Source: Scolanthus callimorphus
Lineage: Eukaryota; Cnidaria; Anthozoa; Actiniaria; Edwardsiidae
Length of the DNA: 64,000 nucleotides
Assembly (NCBI GenBank): GCA_033964015.1
Contig: CM066916.1
Coordinates: 12,750,501-12,814,500, forward strand
Direction of reading: 5' to 3'
Position numbers and translations under genes: made by a program. Below the pieces are notes generated by a model. That model was not told where the DNA came from and searched no databases. It worked only from the letters and a program-made list of their open reading frames with translations. Shown piece by piece: positions 11,501-22,605 of the stretch (positions are counted from its first letter, which is position 1; the number at the start of each line of letters is the position of its first letter).

Positions 11501-12733
11501 CTGCGACGTTGCATCTCCGTCAAATTTTGTTCCAAATAAAGGAACATTGTCTAAAAATGTATTTCTGTTCCAATCCTATCATTTACTAATGGTGGTTTAC
11601 TTACCTGGGATATTTCCTGGTTTCCTCCATTCCCCAACGGGACACAGCACAATTTCCTTGTTGTTATACCTGCAGAATGGGTGCAACTTGAGCTTTCAGA
11701 TGCCCGACAGTAAGGCATAGTCCCGACAACCTAAACTGCAACTATCTAAATATATCCTGTCATAATTGGTGGATGCGCCTTACAGGAAGATCCTTGTAAT
11801 TGGTCTCCTCTCAGGTCTTGTGCTAGACTGCTTGCAGCCCCTTCTTTGGCGAACGCCCGTAGATCGAGAGAAACAGCCCCAGGGAGTCTCGCCAAAGGCG
11901 CTTTCTTCTCGTGGTGCTGCTTGTTATCCGACACCTACAATGTAGACTCTCCCGTGAGTTGGAAATACGAGCGCGCAAACAAACTACGACTTTCTCTTGA
12001 TTTACGGACGTTCGCCAAAGAAGGGACTGCAAGAAGTACTAGTCATGTGCACTAACACTTTGTGAACTTTTAGTAATATTCATTCCTGTATAATTACCAA
12101 AGGCACAGAACCTGTGGTGGGTGCCCGATAGTTTCCTTGCCTGCTTGGGCAAGTGAGCTTTCGAACATTTCACGATTAAAGTGAATCAAAAACAAATTGA
12201 GTATAAAAGTCGACTTGATAGCTATTAATGTTGCGACACCCGTTTCTATCTTTTCTAGGTAAGTATATCAGGCTTAGTAGCAGAATGTACTTCAACAAAT
12301 TAATTTAAAAAATGAATTCGACAATTAGTACAATTGTTCGTGTTTTGTGTTTTGATACAGCAAGGTACGAAACTTGTGTTTCAGTCCTTTAGTGAAGGCG
12401 CGTAATACCCGCCAAAATGATAACACTGCGTAAAGAAAGTTTCTGTCGGCCATCGGGTGTCAAAGATAGCAAGACTGTTTGTGTTCCTGTTTACTTACCG
12501 CCTTTGAACAGGGTCTGGAAATTTCATTCTTTGTCTTCTTCCTTACAGCGCAAGGTTTAAATAGACTAAAATAACATCCACCCATTCTTGTTCATAAAAA
12601 TAATGTAAAACTTTGTGATATACTACAAATACGAATGCCCGCAAACGTGGAGTACAATTTCCAGCCTCTGTGATGCCGCATTCTCCTTATCACAGCATGA
12701 TAAGACTGACATTGTCAGTGTTCACATTTCACA
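8528..12733. repeat. Left inverted arm of the giant element
   Basis: Pairs with 38413-47190 in reverse complement, with extended near-identical blocks (for example 11690-11930 against 39200-39475, and 12230-12733 against 38413-38910). The outer part consists of tandem units of about 0.96 kb: the marker CGCAGATTCTGTG at 8553 recurs as CGCAGATTTTGTG at 9516, and part of a further unit lies at 10795-10990. A LINE at 9804-10789 interrupts the second unit. Apparent ORFs occur at matching places in both arms, but none resembles a known protein. A 47-codon frame starts at 12418. Confidence 0.85.
9804..10789 (-). mobile_element. 5'-truncated LINE in the left arm
   Basis: The minus-strand ORF at 10618-10259 reads the RT C-terminal region (HLTWDKHIDYIAKKISR, LVTLYNALVYPYLYY, RRLSILQKKILRII). 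The 3' end at 9804 carries a (TAGA)n tail. TCCTA flanks both sides (9799-9803 and 10790-10794) as the target duplication. The uninterrupted arrangement of the arm is visible in the right arm near 45895-45915, where the corresponding bases are contiguous. This dates the LINE after formation of the arms. Confidence 0.85.
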
Positions 12734-12946
12734 TCTGACATGACTCATGTATCTCCTGCCGCCGCAGGAAGTAAACATCGGAAAATAGGTCAATTTGCAT
12801 TAATAAGTGAGAAAAGCTCGTTTGTTGTGTAAAAGAGCATTGAGGCACTAACCTTATTGCGCAAAGCAAGTGGGAGCAATGTTTTCGGCATTATTTTCGG
12901 TGTTATTTTATACCTTTTTACGAAACGCGAAAAATATGGACATTGC

Positions 12947-12949
<3 letters not shown>

Positions 12950-12985
<36 letters not shown>
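12950..12985. repeat. Poly-C tract (36 C)
   Basis: An uninterrupted run of 36 cytosines just inside the left arm. Glycine- or proline-rich frames crossing it are artefacts. The exact length is probably unreliable in any assembly. Confidence 0.9.
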
Positions 12986-13143
12986 ACCAAAAATATGATA
13001 TTGAGAAACAGCAGGCGCTCGGTCAAAAGGGAGCATTACATGATTGAGGCTAGAGGGAAAGCGCCTGTTTCGCAGGCTACTCAACATCACAAGTGATTTC
13101 ATTTGCACTAATTCTTATGTGATATAGCGGGAGAGAACCATGT

Positions 13144-13250
13144 GAGCGCGCGCAACTGAAAAGGGGGTTTCACAGGCGACTGGGAAGAATAGCGAAATGG
13201 GGGTTATTTTGACCTCGAAGTGATGTCTCCCTTTTCAGTTGCCAGCGCTC
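13144..13250. mobile_element. Short palindrome-ended MITE, copy 1
   Basis: A 107-bp unit with terminal inverted repeats GAGCGC..GCAACTGAAAAGGG. It is flanked by ATGT on both sides (13140-13143 and 13251-13254). A near-identical copy lies 460 bp downstream in the same orientation. Confidence 0.7.
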
Positions 13251-13604
13251 ATGTTGCATTCTCGTCTTCCCTCTGACAGCCTACTTACGCGATGTCATGA
13301 CTCTGCGCTTAAGAGGCTTGGTATAAGAGGCCTTGGCAAACCGCACCACGCCTGTTTCTTGGTAAAGAGCTCGCCGAACGAACTAAGGCTCCCCCCGAAT
13401 CCATGCGATGCTATCCCAGAGCGACTTCGTACCCTGAAATTGACTAGAATAAGAAGCGGGAAATAAGGGCTAGAAATACGACTCTTCTCATTTCGCGCAA
13501 CTCCACTCAAAGCATTGAATGACGACATATCAGCCTCAGTAAGGGCTTGCGTGCCACTATTGCAAGCAAAACAGCTCTGGGAAAGGAGATGCGATTGATG
13601 AGAT

Positions 13605-13711
13605 GAGCGCCCGCAACTGAAAAGGGGGTTTCACAGGCGACTGGGAAGAATAGCGAAATGGGGGTTATTTTGACCTCGAAGTGATGTCTCCCTTTTCAGT
13701 TGCCAGCGCTC
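13605..13711. mobile_element. Short palindrome-ended MITE, copy 2
   Basis: Differs from copy 1 at only one or two positions in the terminal GAGCGC-GCAAC region, with the same internal sequence and inverted ends. The 354 bp between the copies contains no recognisable gene. The pair could represent two insertions or one duplicated segment. Confidence 0.7.
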
Positions 13712-14029
13712 ATGTACTTAATCGGTAAAAAAGAGCAAGATATGATTTGCGCTAATGAAAGCGCACATGATATCGCAGCTTTGTTATAAATAAAGATAAT
13801 CCCCAAAAGCTCGCTTCGTGAAAGATTTCGTCTCGCTTTGATCGCTTTTATGAACTACCGTGAGAGGTCGACTTGTGGCAAAAGTCTATGAGCGACATCA
13901 TTATGAAGAAGACGCTTTATTTATTCCTTTAAGCACCCACTAAGGCACATTAGGATATACAAGATACATGAACAAGTCATTATGGAACCTACATTAGCTA
14001 ATACACAAAGAATCATAAGTATCTAACAT

Positions 14030-15430
14030 ATCATGGCAAAAACGTGCTGTCAGTGTAACTGTAGTCTCATCACACATACTTGCACAAATAATTGCATAAA
14101 ACCAATCTCTCAAAATGTGGCAAAATATCTAAATATTTTTCGTAATCTAACTTATTTTACCACTGGCCCCGTGCTGAAGATATTCCTTACAATGTTTCCC
14201 AAACAGTTGGATTAATGTATTCTTGATTTGATTTGTTATCTCATTGATTTTATCAAAAGGAACAGAAATATTATGTAAATAACCCAAACCAATTTTAAAG
14301 CAAAATTGGCAACAATTACCCCTTGAAACCCCGAAGATACACACCATTTCGCTTGAACCCACCAACGTACGGCTATAGACGGGATGAGTAATCCGAAGCC
14401 AAAACTTGACAATCACCAAAACCACCCGAATTATTAAGGGCACTCTACCAAGCTCTGCTAATACAGCTAAATTGTTTTAGCATGTACTGCCAAGATCCTC
14501 TTACAAAACTTTAAAAGCAGAATCTCTAAATCTCCTGCTAAAGAAACAACTTCTGCTTAAAAACTTCAAAAGACGGGAGTATACCTAATTCATAAACTCC
14601 CCACACTTCACAACCATAAAGCTAGATGGGCGAAACAAGCGAAGAAAACAATTTCAACATCACTCTCACCTGAGCCCTATCAATATTGGTAAATTTAGCG
14701 AAAAAACCGTGATAAGCTCGTAGTGCTTTATTATAAAGATTCCGACGAGCAAGATTAAAACTTCCCGAGCAATGGAATGTTATGCCCAGATAAACATACT
14801 CTTCAACACATTCCAGACCTTGTCCATCAAAGGACCAGCGAGAAAACACATAGGGCCGCCTCTGTCCAGAAGTACCGAATACTAAAACCTTTGACTTGTT
14901 ATGTTGTTAAGATTAACTTTGAGCTTCCATTTCCTCGTATATACGCCTAACCTATCGAGACAACACTGAAGCCCCGATTCAGTTTCAGAAAGCAACACCA
15001 AATCGTCGGCATATAATAAACAGCTGATCTTATAACCCCAAGCACTACCGGACAACAAGAAACATCGGAACATTCGGAATGTCATTAATAAACAAATTAA
15101 AAAGTGTAGGACTTAGATTGCATCCTTGTTTTACGCCGATTTCAGACTGGAAGAATGGAGTTCAACCTCCTCATTCAACTTAACCGCAGTACATGCTGAG
15201 TAATAACTTGATAAAATTGCTACTGCAACCACACTGTAGAACCTTGTAAAACAAGCCCTCACGCCAAACGCTATCGTAAGCTTTCCTAAAATCAGATCGA
15301 AACTTTTGCAGTACGATGACAGAAAACACTGCTGAAAAAGAAAATTGATCAAACTAATACGTATTTTTTTTTCTAGTAATGCAACGTTCGTACTCCCAGT
15401 CTGATTTTGTTTGCCACTGGCAGCCGGATC
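14030..15430 (-). pseudogene. Decayed LINE reverse transcriptase
   Basis: Minus-strand fragments in N-to-C order, in shifting frames: DFRKAYDSVWREGLFYKVLQ (about 15290), IGVKQGCNLSPTLFN, then LLYADDLVLLSETESGLQ with the YADD catalytic motif (about 15010), CVEEYVYLGITF (about 14810), and a C-terminal tail to about 14150. Many stops and frameshifts mark an old copy. It abuts the last exon of the minus-strand coiled-coil gene, so it inserted at the 3' edge of that gene. The LINE family differs from the two CR1-like copies elsewhere in the window. Confidence 0.75.
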
Positions 15431-15438
15431 CGTCTCAA

Positions 15439-18400
15439 TTAAAGTAATTTGCTCTGTGCCCTTTTGTAACAAGTTTTGACGGTTTTTGCAGTTTTCTCAC
15501 TTAGCATACCATTGTCATTAAGTTTGAATACGTGCAAAATATTCTCTCTGACTATTTCTTGCTCCTCCCATGTGTTATCTGGTGACCATTTTGCTTTATA
15601 ATTATTACGCGGTTTCCCTTTCAACCATTTGATATTATAGGCTGCATGCCCGGAGCTCGAAACAATAGTTGCCAGAGTGGGAGGTTTCCAGTCCTCCAAA
15701 AAAACTGCCACCACGCTGCCTGGTTCAATTTGATTTTCTAAGTCGTCATTAAGTCCCTCCTCGTCCTCACTGTCTTCCTCCTTGTCCGCCTCTGCTTGAA
15801 CAAACTTCAAGGGCTGTTGTTCTTCGTCTTCGGACTCCGAATCTGCAGAGACTGCTGTCTGCCGATCTCGGCCCGACTTCAAGACATTTTTTCTCTCAGC
15901 AATGGACAGCGTTAGACGTTCTAGCTTTTCATGCTGCATGACAAAATACAAATACAAAATACATCTTATGCCTTACTCTTATTGTGTCTGATCGAAAAGG
16001 ACAACACGTGCTATTAATCTGCCGAGGGGAGTTATCGTAAGATACATGGCGGCGATTCGGGTTTTTGTATTCGGGTTTTTGATGTGCTTTTTCTATAAGT
16101 ATAAGTATCGCGACTCACCCTGCCACTCTATGTTGCTGTGAGCCGTCAATATTTTGTGGTATTGACGGCTCAGAAAGAGCTAGCAAAATTCAACTTTTTT
16201 CGAACGAATTTATGTTTCATTTCATTGTCATTCATTTCATTCCGTGTCTTGGTCAGTGCTTGAAACTAAGAATTCCAGTCATTGTAAATCAGGAGCGCCA
16301 ATAAGATCGCTATCTCGAAACTTTACATTTTGCACATCCAATTTGCCGACCGAAGGTTATTTTGATTAATAATAATTGAAGTATGTCACCTCTTCACTAA
16401 GGTCTCCGGCTTTCTTGTCCTTTTGGCTTGACGGGCCGTCTTCACTCGTCGCTTGGTTAATTGCCTGAATCAGTACAGATAGAGAGATAGATTGAACGGT
16501 TGAATCTACTTCACTTCACAAAAACATAGTGTGTTGCATTCCCATCCTTCATTTTATTTACCTGGCGTAGACGACGGTTTGCCTCGTCAGCAGCTGCGAG
16601 TTCCTTGAAAAGATCAATATAGCCATTTTGTTAATTTTCTCAAACTTTAAAATAACGCTTCTGAAGGAACTGCTGTCTGAAACAAGTAATTTTCACAGTT
16701 TCAAAACAAACGAACAAAACTAAATTGAACCTAAATCGACTAAAAATGGCATCCGATCCGAGATAATAACGCAATATAATCCTGCGTCTACTCATGATGT
16801 TCATGTTGCACGTACCTCTGATTTTTCATTAAGTTGGGCCTGAATGTGTTCCACTTTCGAGGAAGAGAATGAAAGCTCCTGAAAAAAATGACACCATTGT
16901 TGAGGAATATTCTTTTACAGAAGGAAGAAAGGAATGAGGGCCGGTAAGGGATCGGGACTAGGCAGCCGGGTGATCAAGAAAAAGACAGGAGCAGAGTATA
17001 TAGTGGGAGCGAGCCAGCGAGAAAAAAATATATATAAATATATATAGAAAGAGCATGTTTTAGCAAAGTTTGGCGCTTTTAATTGTACATCAAGGGAATG
17101 AAGCCTTCCTATTACTCGGCTTCATTCAGTTACAGTTTTCGCACAACTACATCATGTCCCACATCTGAAATCAATTCCAACCATTGTCGCGTAATGTTTA
17201 TGTGTAAATGCATTCTGTTTTCACCAGATTATACTACGCGAATTTGGTGTTTATTTTGCAAAAATATCTGTCATCTGGAGCCCGAAACCAGTGCGAACGA
17301 CATTTCTAAATTTTGGCAAATTTTGTCGAGCGCCACCAAAGTTCAAAGACGCCGGCAACAAAATTACCTTTTTACGGCCTCCAATTTTTGTCTAGCCGTG
17401 AAAACCTTTTGTTTCTTTGGCAGCTAACACTTGTCAGGTCTGATCGTCAACAGTCGGGGGGTCAAATAAACAGGTCTCAGTTTTATTTTCTTCCTGCTAT
17501 TCTACGATGGATCACAGAGAGAATGGACCTCGTGCTTCTTTCTTGCAAATTCATTTTCTCGCGAAGCCTGGATCACAAATGAAGCCTGGATCACAAATGT
17601 TTCCCATTATACCGCCTGTCAACGAATTTCCTCTTGATTGACAATTGTTGGTAGTTTTCGCTAGCAGTGCGAACGCGTGGAACAAATCTTGTTTCGACAG
17701 AATTAAGAGCTGAAACAAATTTTGCCAAAGACAAAATTGACTTTTTGTGCGCAGTGCGAACGGGACCGCCAATTTTTGTATGTTCTTTCCTTCAAATACG
17801 TAGTAGTGTGTATACATATGTCACTAGCCTCCGGCTGCGTTATCTGCGGAGTTTTAATCTGTGTTGGATAGATAAATTGTTGTGTTATGCATTTTGTGAG
17901 GAATTTGTATGACAATCTACTGTCGTCGGTGCATTAAATGATGCGCCCGCATTCCGAAAACCATTTACAGTGGTAAAGAGGTTCGCGCGTAAAGCACTTT
18001 TTGTAAATTATTAAATCAACAAAACCTCTGGCATGGGATTCAAAGAAAATCCATTACCCGACGAGGGAATATAATAGAGTATTCAAGTCGATGATCTATA
18101 TTCTGCTCCTATCCGAAATAAGTCAGTTATTTCATCTTGAAAATGTAATGTTACATTACCTTTTTTAAGAAATCGAGTTCTTTTCTAAGTGTTATTATCT
18201 GTTCTTCTTTTTCCTCGAGCTCCTGAAAAAAAAATGAGGGTATGAACTATGTATTATATACTTGCCCGAAGAAATTATCCAAGTCGAAAACCAGCTTGAA
18301 CACGGCTCACCTTTTTCACCTTTATTACTTGTTGTGCAAGCTTTTGGTTGGAGAGCTGAAGTTCGCGATTTTCCTATGAAAAATCACAAAAGGAAACCCT

Positions 18401-21148
18401 TTTATAATAGGTCGACGATTGTAAGGCTGAAATCTGAAAGTAATGTTTACCTGCGCCAAATTAACATTTTCGGTCGAAGAAGTGGAATTATGTAAGTAAG
18501 AGAATTGAACAAATTCTTGTTATAGTTATTTTTTGCAAACAACAGGCGCGATGAACCAAAAATCTTCCTAGATGCACAGAGGAAGGCGAGGGTGATACGT
18601 GTTGCAGTCAATGCAATTAGCGTGCGTTGTCAAGCTGCACTTCACTGAAAACGTAAGGCCAAAAATCGCAGAGCAGCTAGTATCATATATTTCTCTGAAC
18701 TTTTGCACCTCGCACTTTAAGGCTTGCACCCGAGACGAAACTTATGGTATAAAGTCAAAATTTATCGTTCGCTGTTGTTACGTATATTTTTTCAATTGTC
18801 TTTATTTAACAAGCAGGCCAGTGAATCTTTAGCGCATGTGAACTGCGTTTTGCCGCGGTGCCTATGTTCTCATTTTCATTGAAAAACTTGAAATATTTCT
18901 ACCCTCTCAAAATAGTTTTGAATGAAAATGAAAATATGAATATATGAATATTTATTTTGTTGGCCATGCAGGTGTAGCCCGCTGTAGAAGGTTTCCTGCG
19001 GATTTTGAAGGAACGGATTTTTCGTTGTTCTCAAAAGGGAGAGGAACAAACCAAAATGAATGCAGCAGAGAATGCTGTATTCTATGTTCTATTTGGATTT
19101 TGAGAACAGACTGAAGCCACGCTGGCTAGTTGGCATATGTGACATCTAGTTGTATCGAATATAACTGAAAACAATGGCTACTTATGCATGAAATGTACTG
19201 ACGTCTGATATTTACATTTGCCCGTGATGAAGTCTAATTTAAATGAAAATATAAATAATTTGATTTCTCTGCATCCATTTTGTCTTCACTTACATTCAAA
19301 GCAACTTGTCTTCTTTTTCCGATAGGGCGGCTGTCACCCTGGAGGACGTTTAGTAACCCTTCGTGAATGTCGTCCTCTTCCTTGGTGTTTGACAAAAACT
19401 GGAAAAATGTTGCTCTGATGTGGAGCTTTCTTCCGGCCTTATTGGTTTTTGCATAACCGCCAATTTCGTATTTGTCCATTATTCTATTGGCAACTTCCCA
19501 TGATTTGTCCGGCAATGAAGCCACCTTAAAATACAACGTAAGGCTGCTGGTATTGCTTTGCTATAAAAAAGAAAAAAATGATAAAAAAGAAAAAAAAGAT
19601 GTTAGTACAAAGTTCAAAATGCACTTATCTCCCGTTAAATCGATAGTGAATTTGTCTTTGTCTTCGATCCAATTGTTCTGTAAAGTAGACTCATGTTCCT
19701 CGTTTGACAGATAAACTGTCACCACGGGCAAGTCAAAGCGAAGAAATGAAGGAAAGAGTCAAAGTTAATTTTTATCCGTCAAAAAGTTATTTACTTACAG
19801 GAATTTCGTATTTCCTGGAGAAGTACGACCTCATAACTTTTATATGCTCATTATCGAAATGGTCTCCTTCCGCTATGTCTTTAAGCTCCCTCCGCATCTT
19901 TACTACTGTGTTCCGGAATGGAGGCGGGAAAAATGGCGATCCGAAGACGATGTCTTGACGGTCATCGCCATTAGCCAGGGCCTCCTCCCAGCGCTTTTTC
20001 CCCTTGTAACGACTGCTCGTTTCTCCTACGCGTAAGCGCCTACGCTTCTTTGGAATCGTAAGCGTAGTTTTACTGGTAGTGTCGTCGCATGTTTCATTAT
20101 CAGTTAATACGGACCCCGTTTCTTCTGGGGAGGGAAGAGGAGATGTCACACAGGTCTCCTGACTGTAGCTGTCTTCCTCTGTGGTGAGAATGCTAGCAGC
20201 TTCTCCCTTAGCGTCTCTCTGCATTATTAGTTCCTTATATCTTTTAACAAAGTCATCGGCACTGAAATCGCTACTAGTAAACTCGCATGAAAAAGTAGAG
20301 GAACCAGAAGAGAAGGTCTCTAGATCAGCAAGGCTTGTGCGCTTCTTACATTTGATCTAAGAGAAATAAATATTTCTGAGAATGGCAAATATGCATGCGG
20401 CGTGTTGTCATTGCGGGAAAATATTAGCCCGTCAAACATTGTCCGATCAAAATCGATTGCGAATTGGTCGAACTTTACTTATTTTTGCATATTAAGGAAA
20501 TATTACGTGACAAAGTTGAAAATTCGATTTTGTACGAATGATTTTCTACGAATCAGGTCAAAACATCAGGCTCATAGATTTGCCAGCTTCCTCGCATTAT
20601 TCGGGTTTCCCTCGCCTACAATGCTTGTCCAAATGAAACCAAATAACAAAGTTAATTAAAGCCAACTGGACTAAGTGGAAGCATAGATAAAGTTACCAAT
20701 TAATTTTACAACTAAGGTCTGATAAAAAATAGAGCTATTTTTTAACGTCTATACTACGACAAATTCCGGCGTTTACAATCAGAAAAGATTTTTTGAAACG
20801 ACCAATCGTGCACAAGATGGAAAAACAATTTAACACGTTTCATGCCATTGCACTATCCTAATTTGTTACCGTTTTTTTGGATGGTGCCGTTCTTGTAAAC
20901 AGCAAAAGATACAAATACTTGATAAAAGCAAGCCATGCAAACATAAATTAACTGTATTCGTCGTGAAACGCACGAAAAGTAGATTGGTAAGGTTTGATAC
21001 TTACCACTACGTATTCGTCCCTCTTTCCCTCGAAATCTTCCATTTCCTCTTCCATTATCGAAATATCCACTACCTCTCCATATTGAGAATCGCTGTCATT
21101 AAACATTAGACGTATCCCTTTCTTTCCTTCGCTTAAATGCCAAGACAT
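15439..21148 (-). CDS. Coiled-coil protein of the giant element (9 exons, ~577 aa)
   Basis: Exons (all phase 0, all with AG/GT borders): 21148-21005, 20356-19799, 19524-19294, 18373-18311, 18222-18160, 16878-16816, 16603-16562, 16464-16390, 15933-15439 (stop TAA). The start is ATG at 21148. The N-terminus (MSWHLSEGKK) is acidic. Exon 2 has a serine-rich part, a basic cluster PKKRRRLRVGE (possible nuclear signal) and a helical region continued in exon 3 (SYFSRKYEIP, RATFFQFLS). Then come exons of exactly 63, 63, 63 and 42 nt encoding heptad-type coiled coil, for example ELEEKEEQIITLRKELDFLK. The last exon has an acidic SESEDEEQQ stretch and a beta-rich, tryptophan-rich module (GSVVAVFLEDWKPPTLATIV) that looks Tudor- or chromo-like. 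No stops interrupt it. I do not recognise the family. By context it is probably a nuclear DNA-binding partner of the divergent DDE protein. Confidence 0.75.
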
Positions 21149-22605
21149 TCTCTTACATGTAATGCTTCTTAGCTGCGTGAATGGCCCAAGGACTGCAGAA
21201 TTAACAGTAGTTCAATGAAAACGATACAAAACAGGACAAAACAATGAAGACAAACTAGTCGGGACTTACAGCTTCGGTGACCTCACACAGATGCATGAAA
21301 AAGTGCATTTAAGCCTTTAATATCATCTATAGATAATACTTACTTGTAATCGATGCGTTGTCGTGAACTTCTGCCAAAATTGCTATCTGCTTCTTACTTT
21401 TTTCTTAAACTTAAAGTTTACGATCTGTTTTCGGAACCCTATTTGCACTGCTTAAGCTATTCCTAGTTGCCACGAAATTTGTCAGTGTCCGTGATTGTCT
21501 GCATGCATGCTTTTGTTATCGCGAAGTAACATGTAATGCGAGAAGAAGATGCTTATCGGCACGCAAGGTAGGACATTTGGAATCTCACGCACATTTGGAA
21601 TCTCACGCTGCTATAGCCGTTTAGCAAAAGGACGTTTTTTCTTGAGAGAGTTAACTGCATTTCTCGCCTTTCTAAAATATGTGGTGGATGAGGAAAGCTT
21701 TCCGCCATCAGCTCAGTTCTTTATTATACAGATAATTTGAAAATACCAAGAAACTTTCGATTGAAACTTTTGGAATGTTTTTGTTTTGTGACCTTGTAAC
21801 AAATTCTAGATCCGCCATTGTATTTTGTCCTCAAAATCAAAAGAAATAAATTTCAAGAGGGTATCGCCCCCTAACTTAAAAAGGTTGTCAGCGTCCGCGC
21901 GGGTGCTTGAATGAAACAGAAGTACTTTCCGGGCATAAACCTTATTAGTAAACTAGCGCGTGCTACAGGAAGCATTATACTTGCTCGACACAGTTTCAAA
22001 CCTTACCTCAACCATAGAAAATCACTGTTCAGCTTTAGGGGTGAGCAGAAATCCGAGCTTCTGTTCGGCCAGTTCCGTTGGGCACTCGGGGGTTAATAAC
22101 TGGGGATCGTCGCTTCATTCATGACCAGGCAGTGGTGAAAAGACTGAAAGCGTAACCGTTTGTTCGCGGTGTTTGAAGCCGGGAAAATATTGAAACCGAG
22201 CTGAACTGTGATTTAAGTAGTTTATTATTATTATGTATTATTTTGCTAAATTTTAATTACAAAAAGCGAACTTCAGCTACAATATATTTTATATAAGCCA
22301 GAAGAAGGCTAGGCTATAACCAAACAATCCGCATATTCATTTTGACACTAGCCTGCGTTGACAGCCGAACTATAAACCTGGGTTGAGTCTCAACCCAGTA
22401 GTTCGGCTCTTTCACGCGTGAACAAGTTGATATATTATTCTAGTATCATCTTACGACATGTGCACGTCAAATCATCCCAACGTACAGCTAATTGATTTCA
22501 CAATCGATAGTAGAGAATCAACCGTTTATTTGGCGGGAGTTTCAAGGCGCAAAGTGTTGAGTTCGTCGTGGTGCGTTTGTTGTTCAAGAAGGCCTGCCTC
22601 TCATT
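21149..22605. promoter_or_regulatory. Intergenic region between divergent genes
   Basis: About 1.46 kb separates the two start codons (21148 minus, 22606 plus), so it must contain both promoters if the models are right. It contains a tandem ATTTGGAATCTCACGC repeat at about 21578-21610 and a hairpin at 22363-22408. No other gene is visible. No clear TATA box can be singled out in this AT-rich DNA. Confidence 0.45.
22363..22408. repeat. Hairpin in the divergent promoter region
   Basis: Inverted arms AGCCGAACTA and TAGTTCGGCT enclose a second palindrome, CTGGGTTGAG-TCTCAACCCAG. The 46-bp stem lies about 200 bp upstream of the putative transposase start. Confidence 0.75.

Noticed and set aside
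12790..13108. Glycine/proline-rich ORFs on both strands
   Set aside because: Produced only by the 36-C homopolymer.
18440..18490. Additional coiled-coil exon ending NSTSSTENVNLAQ
   Set aside because: It has a good donor but no AG acceptor in the right place. It could only fit a non-canonical intron.
19636..19716. Extra exon of the minus-strand gene (frame with YLSNEEHESTLQNNWIEDK)
   Set aside because: It has plausible splice sites, but its phase does not match the upstream exon and would introduce a stop, so it was left out of the model.
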